Assembly (NCBI RefSeq): GCF_041080675.1
Contig: NZ_CP163520.1
Location: 3,162,001 to 3,226,000, forward strand
From: Streptomyces sp. cg36
Lineage (GTDB): Bacteria; Actinomycetota; Actinomycetes; Streptomycetales; Streptomycetaceae
Length of the DNA: 64,000 nucleotides
Direction: 5' to 3'
Position 1 is the first letter of the stretch. Every line of letters starts with the position of its first letter. The notes under the pieces are model-generated. The model was not told the DNA's origin. It ran no database searches and saw only the letters and a program-made list of their open reading frames with translations. A program made the position numbers and the translations under genes. Positions 51,303-59,962 of this stretch are shown in pieces.

Positions 51303-52865
51303 TCAGGCCGCCGGGGTGAAGGAGTCGAGCGCGGTGTCGAAGTGCCGTTTGGCCTCGTCCAGCCGCGCCACCGGCGCCGAGACCCACACGTCGTACATCG
51401 TGCCGTTCTGGTCCCAGGCTTCGTCGTAGGTGTGCCGGGGGCCCTCGGCCTTGCTGAAGCCGTTCCAGCTGAACTCCCACAGGGCCGCGTCATGGCCCTG
51501 GTGGGTGGTGGCGACGACCTTGCCGCCCCGGTAACCGGCATTCGTGTCCGGCCCGTTGGCGTGCGCCAGGCGCATCACGGCGAGCGGGCCGCCGGTGACC
51601 GACTGCTGGAGCCGGATGCCCAGCCGGAAGGCGCCGTCCGGGGACACGTAGAAGACCCGCCGGTCGTCGGTGCTGCGCACGAAGCCCGCCGGGACGGTGA
51701 GGCCGAAGCCGTCCGGGTCGCGCACCGAGCGGTAGCCGGCGGGCGCGGTGCCGCCCGCGCCGGGCTCGTCGGGCCGGGTCACCGTCACGGTGGGGCCGGG
51801 CCCCTGGGGGCGGCCACCGGCGGCGGACGAGGCGGCCGGGCCGCGCGCGGCGGCCGGCGCCGGGCCCCCGTCGTCGCCGAGCAGCACCGCGGCGGCGGCC
51901 CCGCCCCCGGCGAGCGCGGCCACCAGACAGGCCGCCACCAGCGCTCTTCCGGAGCGCGCCGGACGGGCCCCGGAACCGCCCGCCACCGGGACGCGCTCGG
52001 TCGGGGTGTAGTGGCGCGGCGCGACCGGAACGGACCCGGTCGCCGCGTACGCCCGCAGCATCTCCTCGGCCTCGGCCGCCGCCAGCCGGCGCGCGGGGTC
52101 CCGGTCGAGCAGCCCGCGCACGACCGGCAGCAGCGGATCGGCGGCGCGCGGCGGGCGGATCTCGTCGGTGACGACCGCGTGCAGCACCCCGCCCAACGAG
52201 TCGCGGTGGAACGGCGATTCCCCGCTCAGCGCGGCGCACAGCAGCGCGCCCAGGGACCACAGGTCGGACTCGGGCCCGGCCGCCGCGCCCTGCATGCGCT
52301 CCGGCGAGGTGTACTCGGGCGAGCCGACGAACGCCCCGTCCTCGCTGATCGTGGTGGACCCGGGCAGCTGCGCGATGCCGAAGTCGGTGAGCACCACCCG
52401 GCCGGTGCCCTCCTCCAGGAGGACGTTGGCGGGCTTGAGGTCGCGGTGGAGCACGCCCTGGCGGTGGGCGGCGCCGAGCGCGCCCAGCAGCGCGATGCCC
52501 ATCCGGGCCGCCTCCAGGACGTCCAGCGGGCCCTTGGCGCGCAGCCGGTCCGCCAGCGAGCCGCCCTCGACCAGTTCCATCACGATGTACGAGCGGCCGT
52601 CCTGCTCCACCACGTCGTGGACGACGATGACGTGCGGATGCTTGAACTGGGCCACCGCCCGTGCTTCGCGCAGCGCCGCGGTGGCGGGGGCGCCGCCGTC
52701 GGGGTGCAGCTCCTTGACGGCCACCTGGCGGCCGAGCAGCTGGTCGGTGGCGCGCCACACGGTGCCCATGCCGCCCCGACCGAGCCGGGCCGTCGGCCGG
52801 TAACGCCCGGCGATCACACGGGCGTCGGCCGCGCCGTCACGCGGATCACTGGCAGGTGCGGGCAC
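51303..52865 (-). CDS. Membrane-anchored Ser/Thr protein kinase A
   Basis: About 520 residues from GTG at 52865, chosen because GGGGGAAG lies just upstream (GTG at 52907 is the longer choice). A complete Hanks kinase: GRGGMGTVWRATD, Lys51 in VAVKELH, HRDLKPANVLL (Asp142), LTDFGIAQL (Asp161), SPERMQG and DLWSLGALL. One membrane helix at about 308-329 follows, then an outer domain (YRSVRDPDGFGLTVPAGFVR) likely to bind a ligand. It is the last of four kinase-family genes. Related clusters in S. coelicolor affect the spore wall, from memory. Confidence 0.94.
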   Translation of the reverse strand: MPAPASDPRDGAADARVIAGRYRPTARLGRGGMGTVWRATDQLLGRQVAVKELHPDGGAPATAALREARAVAQFKHPHVIVVHDVVEQDGRSYIVMELVEGGSLADRLRAKGPLDVLEAARMGIALLGALGAAHRQGVLHRDLKPANVLLEEGTGRVVLTDFGIAQLPGSTTISEDGAFVGSPEYTSPERMQGAAAGPESDLWSLGALLCAALSGESPFHRDSLGGVLHAVVTDEIRPPRAADPLLPVVRGLLDRDPARRLAAAEAEEMLRAYAATGSVPVAPRHYTPTERVPVAGGSGARPARSGRALVAACLVAALAGGGAAAAVLLGDDGGPAPAAARGPAASSAAGGRPQGPGPTVTVTRPDEPGAGGTAPAGYRSVRDPDGFGLTVPAGFVRSTDDRRVFYVSPDGAFRLGIRLQQSVTGGPLAVMRLAHANGPDTNAGYRGGKVVATTHQGHDAALWEFSWNGFSKAEGPRHTYDEAWDQNGTMYDVWVSAPVARLDEAKRHFDTALDSFTPAA

Positions 52866-53000
52866 CGCGGCTTCCCCCGTTCTCGTCCTGTCGTCATCAT
52901 GCCGCACCGGACCGCGCCCGAGGGGGGCGTGAGGTCACAGGACGGGATCGACCCGGCGGGCGCGCGCGTGGGGGGCGCGGACGGCGGCGGGGACGCGCCC

Positions 53001-54650
53001 TCAGTGCGACGGCGGCGGCTGCCAGCCGCGCAGCACGGTGTCGAACTGCTCGCGCATCTCCGCCCAGTCGCTCTCGGGCCCCGACATGTACACCGCGTAC
53101 TCGGTCGTGCCGTCGTCCGAGAAGTACATCTGGTCGATCGCGTGCCGCTTGCCCGGGAAGCCCTTCTTCTCCACATAGCTGAACTCCCAGAGCGAGGAGT
53201 TCACCTGGTCCCGGAAGGTGTTGGAGTGCAGGGTCAGCCGCTGGTACTTGGGCAGCCGCTTCTCCAGCGCCTTCTCCAGGTTCAGCTGGTGCATGTACGG
53301 GTTCTCGAAGTCGGGCTTGCTGACGCTGACCCGGACGTAGTGGCGGCCGTTGTCCGGCGTGTAGTCGACTTCCTTGCCGTCCATCTGGCGCCGCCAGCCC
53401 TCGGGCACGAAGAGGGTGAACCCGAGCGGGTCCTTCACCCGCCGCCAGCCCGCCGGGACGGACGCGTCGCCCGCCTTGGGCGTCTTGGAGGGCCGGGTGT
53501 CGGGGGACTTGGAGACGGCGGGGGTCTCGTCGCCGCCGCCGTCGTTGAACTTCAGCGCGGCGAAGCCCGCGGCGGCGCCGATCAGGGCCGCCAGCGCGAC
53601 CACCAGGGCCACGGTCCGCCCGCGCCGTCTGCGCCGGGGCGCGGGGGCGGGCAGGGGCGCGGGCGCCACGGCCTCGGGCGCCGGGGTGCGGACGGTGCCG
53701 GAGGTCCCCGCCGCGGCGTTGGCGGCGTGCAGCTCGCCCTCGGAGACCTGGCGCGTCGGCACGTACTCGTGCGCCGACTTGGGTTCGCGGCCCTCCATCG
53801 CCTCCAGGAACATCCGCTCGGCCTCCTCGGCCGAGGGGCGCTCGTCGGGGTCCTTGCGGAGCAGCGCGGTGATGACGGGGGCGAGCGCGCCCGCGTTCGC
53901 GGCGGGCCGGGGCTCCTCGTTGACCACGGCCTGCATGGTGGATATCGGCGAGGAGCGGCGGAAGGGCGACTCGCCCTCGACCGCCGTGTAGAGCGTGGCG
54001 CCCAGCGACCACAGGTCGGAGGCGGGTCCGGGCTGGCCGCCCCGCACCCGCTCGGGCGCCAGGTAGTCGATGGAGCCGACGAGTTCACCGGTGCGCGTGA
54101 TGGTGGAGTCGCCCTCGATGGCGGCGATGCCGAAGTCCGTGAGCAGCACGCGCTGGTCCCGGGCGAGCAGCACGTTGCCCGGCTTGACGTCGCGGTGCAG
54201 CACCCCGGCGGCGTGGGCGGCGCGCAGGGCGCCCAGCACGTGCAGCCCGATCCGGGCGGCCTCGCGGGCCCCGATCCGCCCGCTCTCCGACTCCTTGACG
54301 GCGTCGGCGAGCGAGGGCCCGTCGACGTACTGCATCACGATCCAGGGCCGGTTGTCGTGGTCGAGCACGTCGTGGACGGTGACCACACCGGGGTGGGTGA
54401 TGCGGGCGGCGGCCCGCGCCTCCTTCTGCGTACGGGCGTGCAGCACCACGCGGTCGGCCTCCGCCACGTACAGCGCGGCGGTGAGCTCCTTGACGGCCAC
54501 CGTGCGGTGCAGCACCTCGTCGTGGGCGCGCCAGACCTTGCCCATCCCGCCGCGGCCGATGGTGTCGCCGAGCCGGTAACGCCCGGCCAGCAGCAGCCCC
54601 GTCGCCGTCACTTCCGCGCCCTTGCCGCTCTTGTCCTGGTTCTGGTCCAC
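53001..54650 (-). CDS. Membrane-anchored Ser/Thr protein kinase B
   Basis: This encodes 549 residues from GTG at 54650. A complete kinase: IGRGGMGKVWRAHD, Lys54 in VAVKELT, HRDVKPGNVLL (Asp154), LTDFGIAAIEG (Asp172), APERVRG and SDLWSLGATL. A Pro-rich linker leads to a membrane helix at about 346-367 (TVALVVALAALIGAAAGFAA). The outer C-terminal domain (PAGWRRVKDPLGFTLFVPEG, YTPDNGRHYVRVSVSKPDFE) is similar in plan to that of kinase A, so the two sensors are probably paralogous. Confidence 0.95.
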   Translation of the reverse strand: MDQNQDKSGKGAEVTATGLLLAGRYRLGDTIGRGGMGKVWRAHDEVLHRTVAVKELTAALYVAEADRVVLHARTQKEARAAARITHPGVVTVHDVLDHDNRPWIVMQYVDGPSLADAVKESESGRIGAREAARIGLHVLGALRAAHAAGVLHRDVKPGNVLLARDQRVLLTDFGIAAIEGDSTITRTGELVGSIDYLAPERVRGGQPGPASDLWSLGATLYTAVEGESPFRRSSPISTMQAVVNEEPRPAANAGALAPVITALLRKDPDERPSAEEAERMFLEAMEGREPKSAHEYVPTRQVSEGELHAANAAAGTSGTVRTPAPEAVAPAPLPAPAPRRRRRGRTVALVVALAALIGAAAGFAALKFNDGGGDETPAVSKSPDTRPSKTPKAGDASVPAGWRRVKDPLGFTLFVPEGWRRQMDGKEVDYTPDNGRHYVRVSVSKPDFENPYMHQLNLEKALEKRLPKYQRLTLHSNTFRDQVNSSLWEFSYVEKKGFPGKRHAIDQMYFSDDGTTEYAVYMSGPESDWAEMREQFDTVLRGWQPPPSH

Positions 54651-54772
54651 GTCCCCCGCCCGGCCGGTTTCTTAAGGGGCAAGGTTACGGAGCGGATTCC
54701 GGCCAGGAAACCTCGGGGGCACCTAGCGCGGCACCTACCGCGGGGTATGTATCCGAAGCAACTGGTGAACCG

Positions 54773-57700
54773 TCAACGAGTGGCGCTGTAGGCCGCCGTT
54801 GCCTGGGTGTAGATCTCGGTCACCTTGTCCCGCTGCGGCTCCGGCCCGATCACCAGGACGATGTGGTAACGGCCATTGATGATCATGACTTGATTGCGTA
54901 CGTAAACGGTCTGCCCCGTACTGTCGCGCCAGGTGAACTGCCCCTCGGCGGTGACCTTCTGGCCGATGTCCACCCTGCGCAGCCCGGCCGCGGTCGCCCA
55001 CGCCGAGTCCCGGAACGGCTGGAGTTCGCGCTCCTTGTCCCGCTGGTACGCCAGCGGGTCGTCGCCCGCCTCCTTCACGCCGTCCCGGCCGGGCACCACG
55101 ACCAGGGTGAAGGCGCCGTCCACATAGCGGACTTGTCCGGCGTCGTTGATGGGCCGCCGCTGGAACGCCGGGTCGATCGCCGTGCGGAAGCCCTCCGGGT
55201 CGGTGCGCAGCACATACCCCTTGGCGGGCGGACGGTCGCCGGGAGCGGTGGTCTGGGTGCGCGGCGCGGACGGCGAACCGGTGCGCGGCGCGGTGTCCGA
55301 GGGCGGCGCGGACGGGGGCGCGCCGGTCCGCGGGGCGGACGGGGCACCCCCGTTGTCCGTCTTGTCCGCCGAACCCGACTTGGGCATGAGGAACACCGCG
55401 TACCCCAGCGCCGCCACCAGCAGGAGCAGCACCAGCAGGACGAGGGTGCGCCCGAGCGAGCGCGGCGCGCGCGCGTCCGCCTTCGCCTTCGCCTGGCGGG
55501 GCTTGGCGCGCCCCGGCTCCTCCGCCGGACCCGGCTCCGCGTACCGCTCGGGGCGGCGGGGCGCGGCGGCACGGCGGCTCTGCCGGTGGCGGCCGTGCTC
55601 GGCGGAGGCCGCGCGGCGGCGGCGCACCAGCTCGCCCCGGCGCCGCACGATCGGCAGCCGGGTCGCGTCCGGCGAGGGCACCGGGACGACCTGGGTGCCC
55701 GCGTCCGGCTCGGGCGCCGAGCGGACGATCGAGCGCAGCCAGCCGCGCAGCTCCTCGAAGTCCGGCCGCTCGGTCGGGTCCTGACGCAGCAGCGACTCCA
55801 CGACCGGCCGCAGCGGCCCGCACTCCTCGGCGAACGCGGGCGGCTCCCCGCACACCATCTGCACCAGCTCGACGGCGCTGTCCTCCGGATACGGCGCGTG
55901 CCCCTGCACGGCCCGGAACAGCAGCGCGCCCAGCGCCCACAGGTCGGTGGCGGGGCCGATCGGCGGGGCGAGCCGCCAGTTCTCGTGCACCGGCCCGGCC
56001 TGCTCCGGGGCCCAGCGCTCGGTGACGGCACCGACGACGGCGATCCGCGTCTGCCGGGCGCGCTCGGCCGCGAGCCGGGTGGCCGGTCCCCGGTAGCCGC
56101 CGCCCGGCCGCCGCGGCGCCTCGGCCCGCCGCCCCGGGCCGCCCGGCCGGGCCCGCTCGGGCACGCTGACGTGGGTCTGCCGCTGGGCGTCCGCCCGCAG
56201 CGCCTCGGCCCCGGCACCGACGGTGTGCGGCGGCGCGGGGCGCGGGTCGGCGGAGGGGCGGGGGCCGGTGGTGGCGGGCGCCGGACGCGCGGCGGACCCG
56301 TTGTGGCCGGGCTGCGCCGGGTCGGGCGCGGACGCGGGCGCCGGGAGGGCGGGACGCGGCAGCCAGCGGCCCGTCACCGGGTCGTACGCCCGCCGGGTGC
56401 GGCCCGAGTCCGGGCCCTCCTCCACCGCGTACGGACTCGCGGAGGCGGGGGCGGCGCCGGACGCGGGTGCCTGGGCGGACGCGGGTGACTGTGCGGGTGC
56501 CGGTGCGCCCTGGGCGGGCGCGCGCTCCACCCGGGTACCGCTCACCGGGTCGTACACGCTCCGGTCGACGGCCGGATGGCGGGCGTCCTCCAACTCGGCC
56601 TGTCCGGGCGCCGGGCGCGGTGCGGGCAGCGCCCTCGCGTCGGTCACGCGCGCGTCGGCCCGCGCGCCCGCCCGGTAAGCGGCGAGCGCGGACTGGCCGG
56701 CGGACGTCGAGCCGGTCCTGGGCGCGGGCAGCCCGCCCGCCTCCTCCTCGACGGGCCCGGCCGGGGCCCACCCGGCGGGCAACGCGGGCGTCCGGGCGGA
56801 GGCCAGCGGAACGGGCGGCCCCGCGTACGGGTCAAGGTCCCCCGAAGCCACGGCCCCCGAGGCCCCGAACCCGGCGGCCCCCTCGGAACGAGCCGGGTCA
56901 CCGTCTCCGTAGGGGTTCGTCGCGCCGTACGGGTCGGCGTCGCCGTGGGGGCCGGTGGTGCCGTACTGGTCCGGCGCGCCGTAGGAGTCGGCATCGCCGT
57001 ACGGGTCGTCGCTGCGGGGAGGTTGGGTGGTGCGGGAGGGTTCCACCGTGCCGTACGGGGCGGCCTCCCCGTACGAGTCGGTGTCCCCGTACGGGTCCGT
57101 GTCGCCGTACTGGTCCGTGTCGCCGTACTGGTCCGTGTCGAGGGCGGTGTCCGGGCCCGGGTGCGCGCCACCGATGCCGCTGCCGCCGCCGTACAACTCG
57201 GCGTCGTCCTCGTCCGCGGCGTCCGCCGCGCGCGGGGCGAAGTCGTCGTCCGGGCCGCCGAACGCCGAGGGCACCACCGCGTATCCGCAGAGGGCCTCCT
57301 CCGCCGCGCCGACGGCCAGGCCCGTCAGCATCACGCGGCCGTCATCGCATATCAACACCGTGCGCTCGGTGATGTTGCGGTGCGTCCAGCCGTGCGCGTG
57401 CAGCACGCGCAGCGCGGTCAGCACGTCGGACGCGACCTCCGCCGCCCGGTACGGCGGCAACGGCCGCTCGGCGAGCAGCGCCGCCAGCGGCCGGGCCATC
57501 ACCAGCTCGCTGACGATCCACAGCGAACCGGCCTCGGCGAACACGTCGAAGACTTGGTCGAGACGGGGGTGGTCGGGGATCCGCGCGGCTGCCTGGGCGG
57601 CCTCGATGGCCCGCCGCAGCGCGGGATCGGCGGGGCGCCGCGCCGCGCCGGTGCCGTGGCCGTAGCGGCCGTCCGCGCCCTGCACCTCCGCGTCCACGAC

Positions 57701-57844
57701 CTCCGGTAACGGCACCTGCCGCACCAGCACTTCCTGGCCGCTGTAGGTGTCGAATGCCCGGGTGACGACCGGTTCGTACTCGTCGGAGGACGACAGGGGC
57801 AGCCGATAGCGGTCGGCGAGCACCCGACCCGCATAGTCGTCCAC
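54773..57844 (-). CDS. Split Ser/Thr pseudokinase with 430-residue insertion, membrane-anchored
   Basis: This encodes 1023 residues from GTG at 57844 (GGGGAGG 4 nt upstream; TTG at 57892 possible). The N-lobe and catalytic loop occupy residues 1-180, but the ATP-binding Lys is replaced (EVLVRQVPL), HRD reads HRN (THRNITERTVL) and DFG reads LTG. An insert of about 430 Pro/Tyr/Asp-rich residues (YGDTDQ repeats) follows. The activation-segment end and C-lobe then resume (RWAPEQAG, TDLWALGALL, TERPDF). A helix at 800-820 and an outer domain complete it. Codon 46 is TTA. It is probably a scaffold or regulator of the neighbouring kinases. Confidence 0.9.
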   Translation of the reverse strand: MDDYAGRVLADRYRLPLSSSDEYEPVVTRAFDTYSGQEVLVRQVPLPEVVDAEVQGADGRYGHGTGAARRPADPALRRAIEAAQAAARIPDHPRLDQVFDVFAEAGSLWIVSELVMARPLAALLAERPLPPYRAAEVASDVLTALRVLHAHGWTHRNITERTVLICDDGRVMLTGLAVGAAEEALCGYAVVPSAFGGPDDDFAPRAADAADEDDAELYGGGSGIGGAHPGPDTALDTDQYGDTDQYGDTDPYGDTDSYGEAAPYGTVEPSRTTQPPRSDDPYGDADSYGAPDQYGTTGPHGDADPYGATNPYGDGDPARSEGAAGFGASGAVASGDLDPYAGPPVPLASARTPALPAGWAPAGPVEEEAGGLPAPRTGSTSAGQSALAAYRAGARADARVTDARALPAPRPAPGQAELEDARHPAVDRSVYDPVSGTRVERAPAQGAPAPAQSPASAQAPASGAAPASASPYAVEEGPDSGRTRRAYDPVTGRWLPRPALPAPASAPDPAQPGHNGSAARPAPATTGPRPSADPRPAPPHTVGAGAEALRADAQRQTHVSVPERARPGGPGRRAEAPRRPGGGYRGPATRLAAERARQTRIAVVGAVTERWAPEQAGPVHENWRLAPPIGPATDLWALGALLFRAVQGHAPYPEDSAVELVQMVCGEPPAFAEECGPLRPVVESLLRQDPTERPDFEELRGWLRSIVRSAPEPDAGTQVVPVPSPDATRLPIVRRRGELVRRRRAASAEHGRHRQSRRAAAPRRPERYAEPGPAEEPGRAKPRQAKAKADARAPRSLGRTLVLLVLLLLVAALGYAVFLMPKSGSADKTDNGGAPSAPRTGAPPSAPPSDTAPRTGSPSAPRTQTTAPGDRPPAKGYVLRTDPEGFRTAIDPAFQRRPINDAGQVRYVDGAFTLVVVPGRDGVKEAGDDPLAYQRDKERELQPFRDSAWATAAGLRRVDIGQKVTAEGQFTWRDSTGQTVYVRNQVMIINGRYHIVLVIGPEPQRDKVTEIYTQATAAYSATR
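57078..57140. repeat. 18-bp tandem repeat in the pseudokinase insert
   Basis: TCCGTGTCGCCGTACTGG occurs at 57096-57113 and 57114-57131, with partial copies on both sides. On the coding strand it gives the YGDTDQ repeats. In-frame expansion or loss would change the insert length only. Confidence 0.85.
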
Positions 57845-57958
57845 GACGCCTCCCCACCCGCGCTGGTCCCTCGAACCCCTCGACCCCGTCAATTCCGGTC
57901 GTTTACCGGCCCATTATGGCTGCGTACGGTCCGTGGGACCTCACGATACGTGGCCTGT

Positions 57959-59962
57959 TCAGTCCTTGGGGCTGAACGTGTCGAACGCGGTCTTCCGCAG
58001 CGTCCGGCACGCGTCCGCGTCCCAGTCGGCCGTCTTGCAGGTGATCATGATCGCGTAGCCGTGCGAGCCGTCGGCCTTGAAGCCGCGGTTGAGTATCCGC
58101 ACGCGCTCCCCGCCCTGGTCCCGCTCGAACTGCCAGTCCGCGACCGTGGGGTAGCCCTTGTAGTCGACCTTCTGGATGCCCAGCAGGTGGTAGTTGCTGC
58201 TGCTCCCGGCGACCGCCCCGGACAGCTCCTGCCAGGCCCGGCGGGCGTCGTCGCCCGGCTTGGCGTTGAAGTCGACCTGGACGCGCGGGAACCCGCCGTT
58301 CGCGCTGTATATCGCACCCGAGTGGTCCCCGGCCGTGCCGGTGCGGTGGAAACCGGCGGGCATGGCCATGGAGAAGTGGAACTCGGCGTCGGTGACCGTG
58401 CCGTACCCGGCGGGCAGCCCGGCGCCGGCCGCGCCGTCGCCGGCCCCGGGCGTCTTGGCCGCGCCCGAGGCGCTGCCGCCGCTCTGCCCCTGACCCTGCG
58501 TCTGCCCCTGGGTCTGGCCCTGGGTCTGGGTCTGGCCCTGCGGCTTGTCGTCGGCCGTCCCGCCCTTGCCGCCGCTGCCCGGGGTGGTCCCGCTCGACGC
58601 GGCCTTGTCGCCCTTGTTCTTGCCCTTGTTGTCCTCGTCGCCACCGCCGCTGAGGGCGATCGCCAGCACGGTCCCTATGACGGCGAGCGCGGCCACCACC
58701 GCGATGATCACCAGGGTCCGTCTCGGGACGACATCGGTGAGCGGCGCCCGCACCGGCGCGGGCCGGCCGGACGGCGACGGGGACGCGAGCGGCCCCGACC
58801 GGGGCGCCTGCGCCGCGGACTTGAAGCCCGCACCGCCCGCACCGCGCTCCCGGGCCCTCTCCCTGGCCTTGTCCTTCGTCTTCTCCTTGGCCGTGGCCTG
58901 CGCGGCCACCGCCGCGTTCCGCACGGACTTGAACGCGCCCCGCATCCGGTCGGCAGCCGCGTCGGCCACCTCCTTGGCCTTCGCGCCCGGGTCCCCCTTG
59001 GGCTCGCCGGGCGCGGGGGGCAGCGCGACGACCCGGGTCACCTCGGACGACACCGGCTCCGGCGCCCGGACGGGCTGCTCCGGCGCGTGGATGACCTCGG
59101 TGAGCAGCGCCCTCGCCGCCGCGTTGTCGAGCCGCTGCTCGGGGTCCTTGGCGAGCAGGCCGTAGATGACCTTCTCCAGCAGCGGGCCCGCGTTCTGCGG
59201 CGGGTCCACCGGCTCGGTCATCACCGCGGTCAGCGTGGCGATCGCCGAACCCTTGTCGTACGGGGGGACGCCCTCCACGCTCGCGTACAGCAGTCCGCCG
59301 AGCGACCACAGGTCGGCGGCGGGGCCCGGCTTGTGACCGCGGGCACGCTCGGGCGAGATGTACGAGGGGGCGCCGACGAGCATGCCCGTCGAGGTGATGG
59401 ACGGGTCGCCCTCGACCTGGGCGATGCCGAAGTCGGTCAGCACGACCCGGCCGTCCTCGGCGATCAGCACGTTGGACGGCTTCACGTCGCGGTGCAGGAT
59501 GCCCTCGCGGTGCGCCGAGCGCAGCACGTCGAGGATGGCCAGACCGACCTCGGCGGCCCGGCGGGGCGTCAGCACCCCGTCCTCGCGCACCGCTTCGGCC
59601 AGCGACTTGCCCTCGACCAGCTCCATGACGATCCAGGGCCGGTCGTCCTCGTCCACGACGTCGTAGACCGTCACCGCGCTGGTGTTGCGGATCCGGGCGA
59701 TCGCCTTGGCCTCGCGGAGGGTGCGCGTGATGAGGCGGCGCTTCTCCTCCTCGTCGATGCTGCTGGGGAAGCGCAGCTCCTTGACGGCGACGGTGCGGCC
59801 CAGCGTCTCGTCGACGGCACGCCAGACCGTGCCCATGCCACCACGGCCGAGCACATCCCCGAGCCGGTACCGCTCGGCGAGGAGCCTGCCCTCGGCCTTA
59901 CCGCCGGGCTGCTCCTTCCGCTCGTCCCGCTGGGGCTCCCGCGACTGCTCCGCCTCCGACAT
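57959..59962 (-). CDS. Membrane-anchored Ser/Thr protein kinase D
   Basis: This encodes 667 residues from the ATG at 59962 with GAGGGG upstream. A complete kinase: LGRGGMGTVWRAVD, Lys61 in VAVKELRF, HRDVKPSNVLI (Asp159), LTDFGIAQVEG (Asp177), SPERARG and ADLWSLGGLL. A long Lys/Arg/Ala helical linker follows (AKEKTKDKARERARERG). A membrane helix at about 416-437 precedes a GQTQGQ repeat and an outer domain (YGTVTDAEFHFSMAMPAGFH). It is the first of four linked kinase-family genes and may be co-transcribed with the pseudokinase. Confidence 0.95.
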   Translation of the reverse strand: MSEAEQSREPQRDERKEQPGGKAEGRLLAERYRLGDVLGRGGMGTVWRAVDETLGRTVAVKELRFPSSIDEEEKRRLITRTLREAKAIARIRNTSAVTVYDVVDEDDRPWIVMELVEGKSLAEAVREDGVLTPRRAAEVGLAILDVLRSAHREGILHRDVKPSNVLIAEDGRVVLTDFGIAQVEGDPSITSTGMLVGAPSYISPERARGHKPGPAADLWSLGGLLYASVEGVPPYDKGSAIATLTAVMTEPVDPPQNAGPLLEKVIYGLLAKDPEQRLDNAAARALLTEVIHAPEQPVRAPEPVSSEVTRVVALPPAPGEPKGDPGAKAKEVADAAADRMRGAFKSVRNAAVAAQATAKEKTKDKARERARERGAGGAGFKSAAQAPRSGPLASPSPSGRPAPVRAPLTDVVPRRTLVIIAVVAALAVIGTVLAIALSGGGDEDNKGKNKGDKAASSGTTPGSGGKGGTADDKPQGQTQTQGQTQGQTQGQGQSGGSASGAAKTPGAGDGAAGAGLPAGYGTVTDAEFHFSMAMPAGFHRTGTAGDHSGAIYSANGGFPRVQVDFNAKPGDDARRAWQELSGAVAGSSSNYHLLGIQKVDYKGYPTVADWQFERDQGGERVRILNRGFKADGSHGYAIMITCKTADWDADACRTLRKTAFDTFSPKD

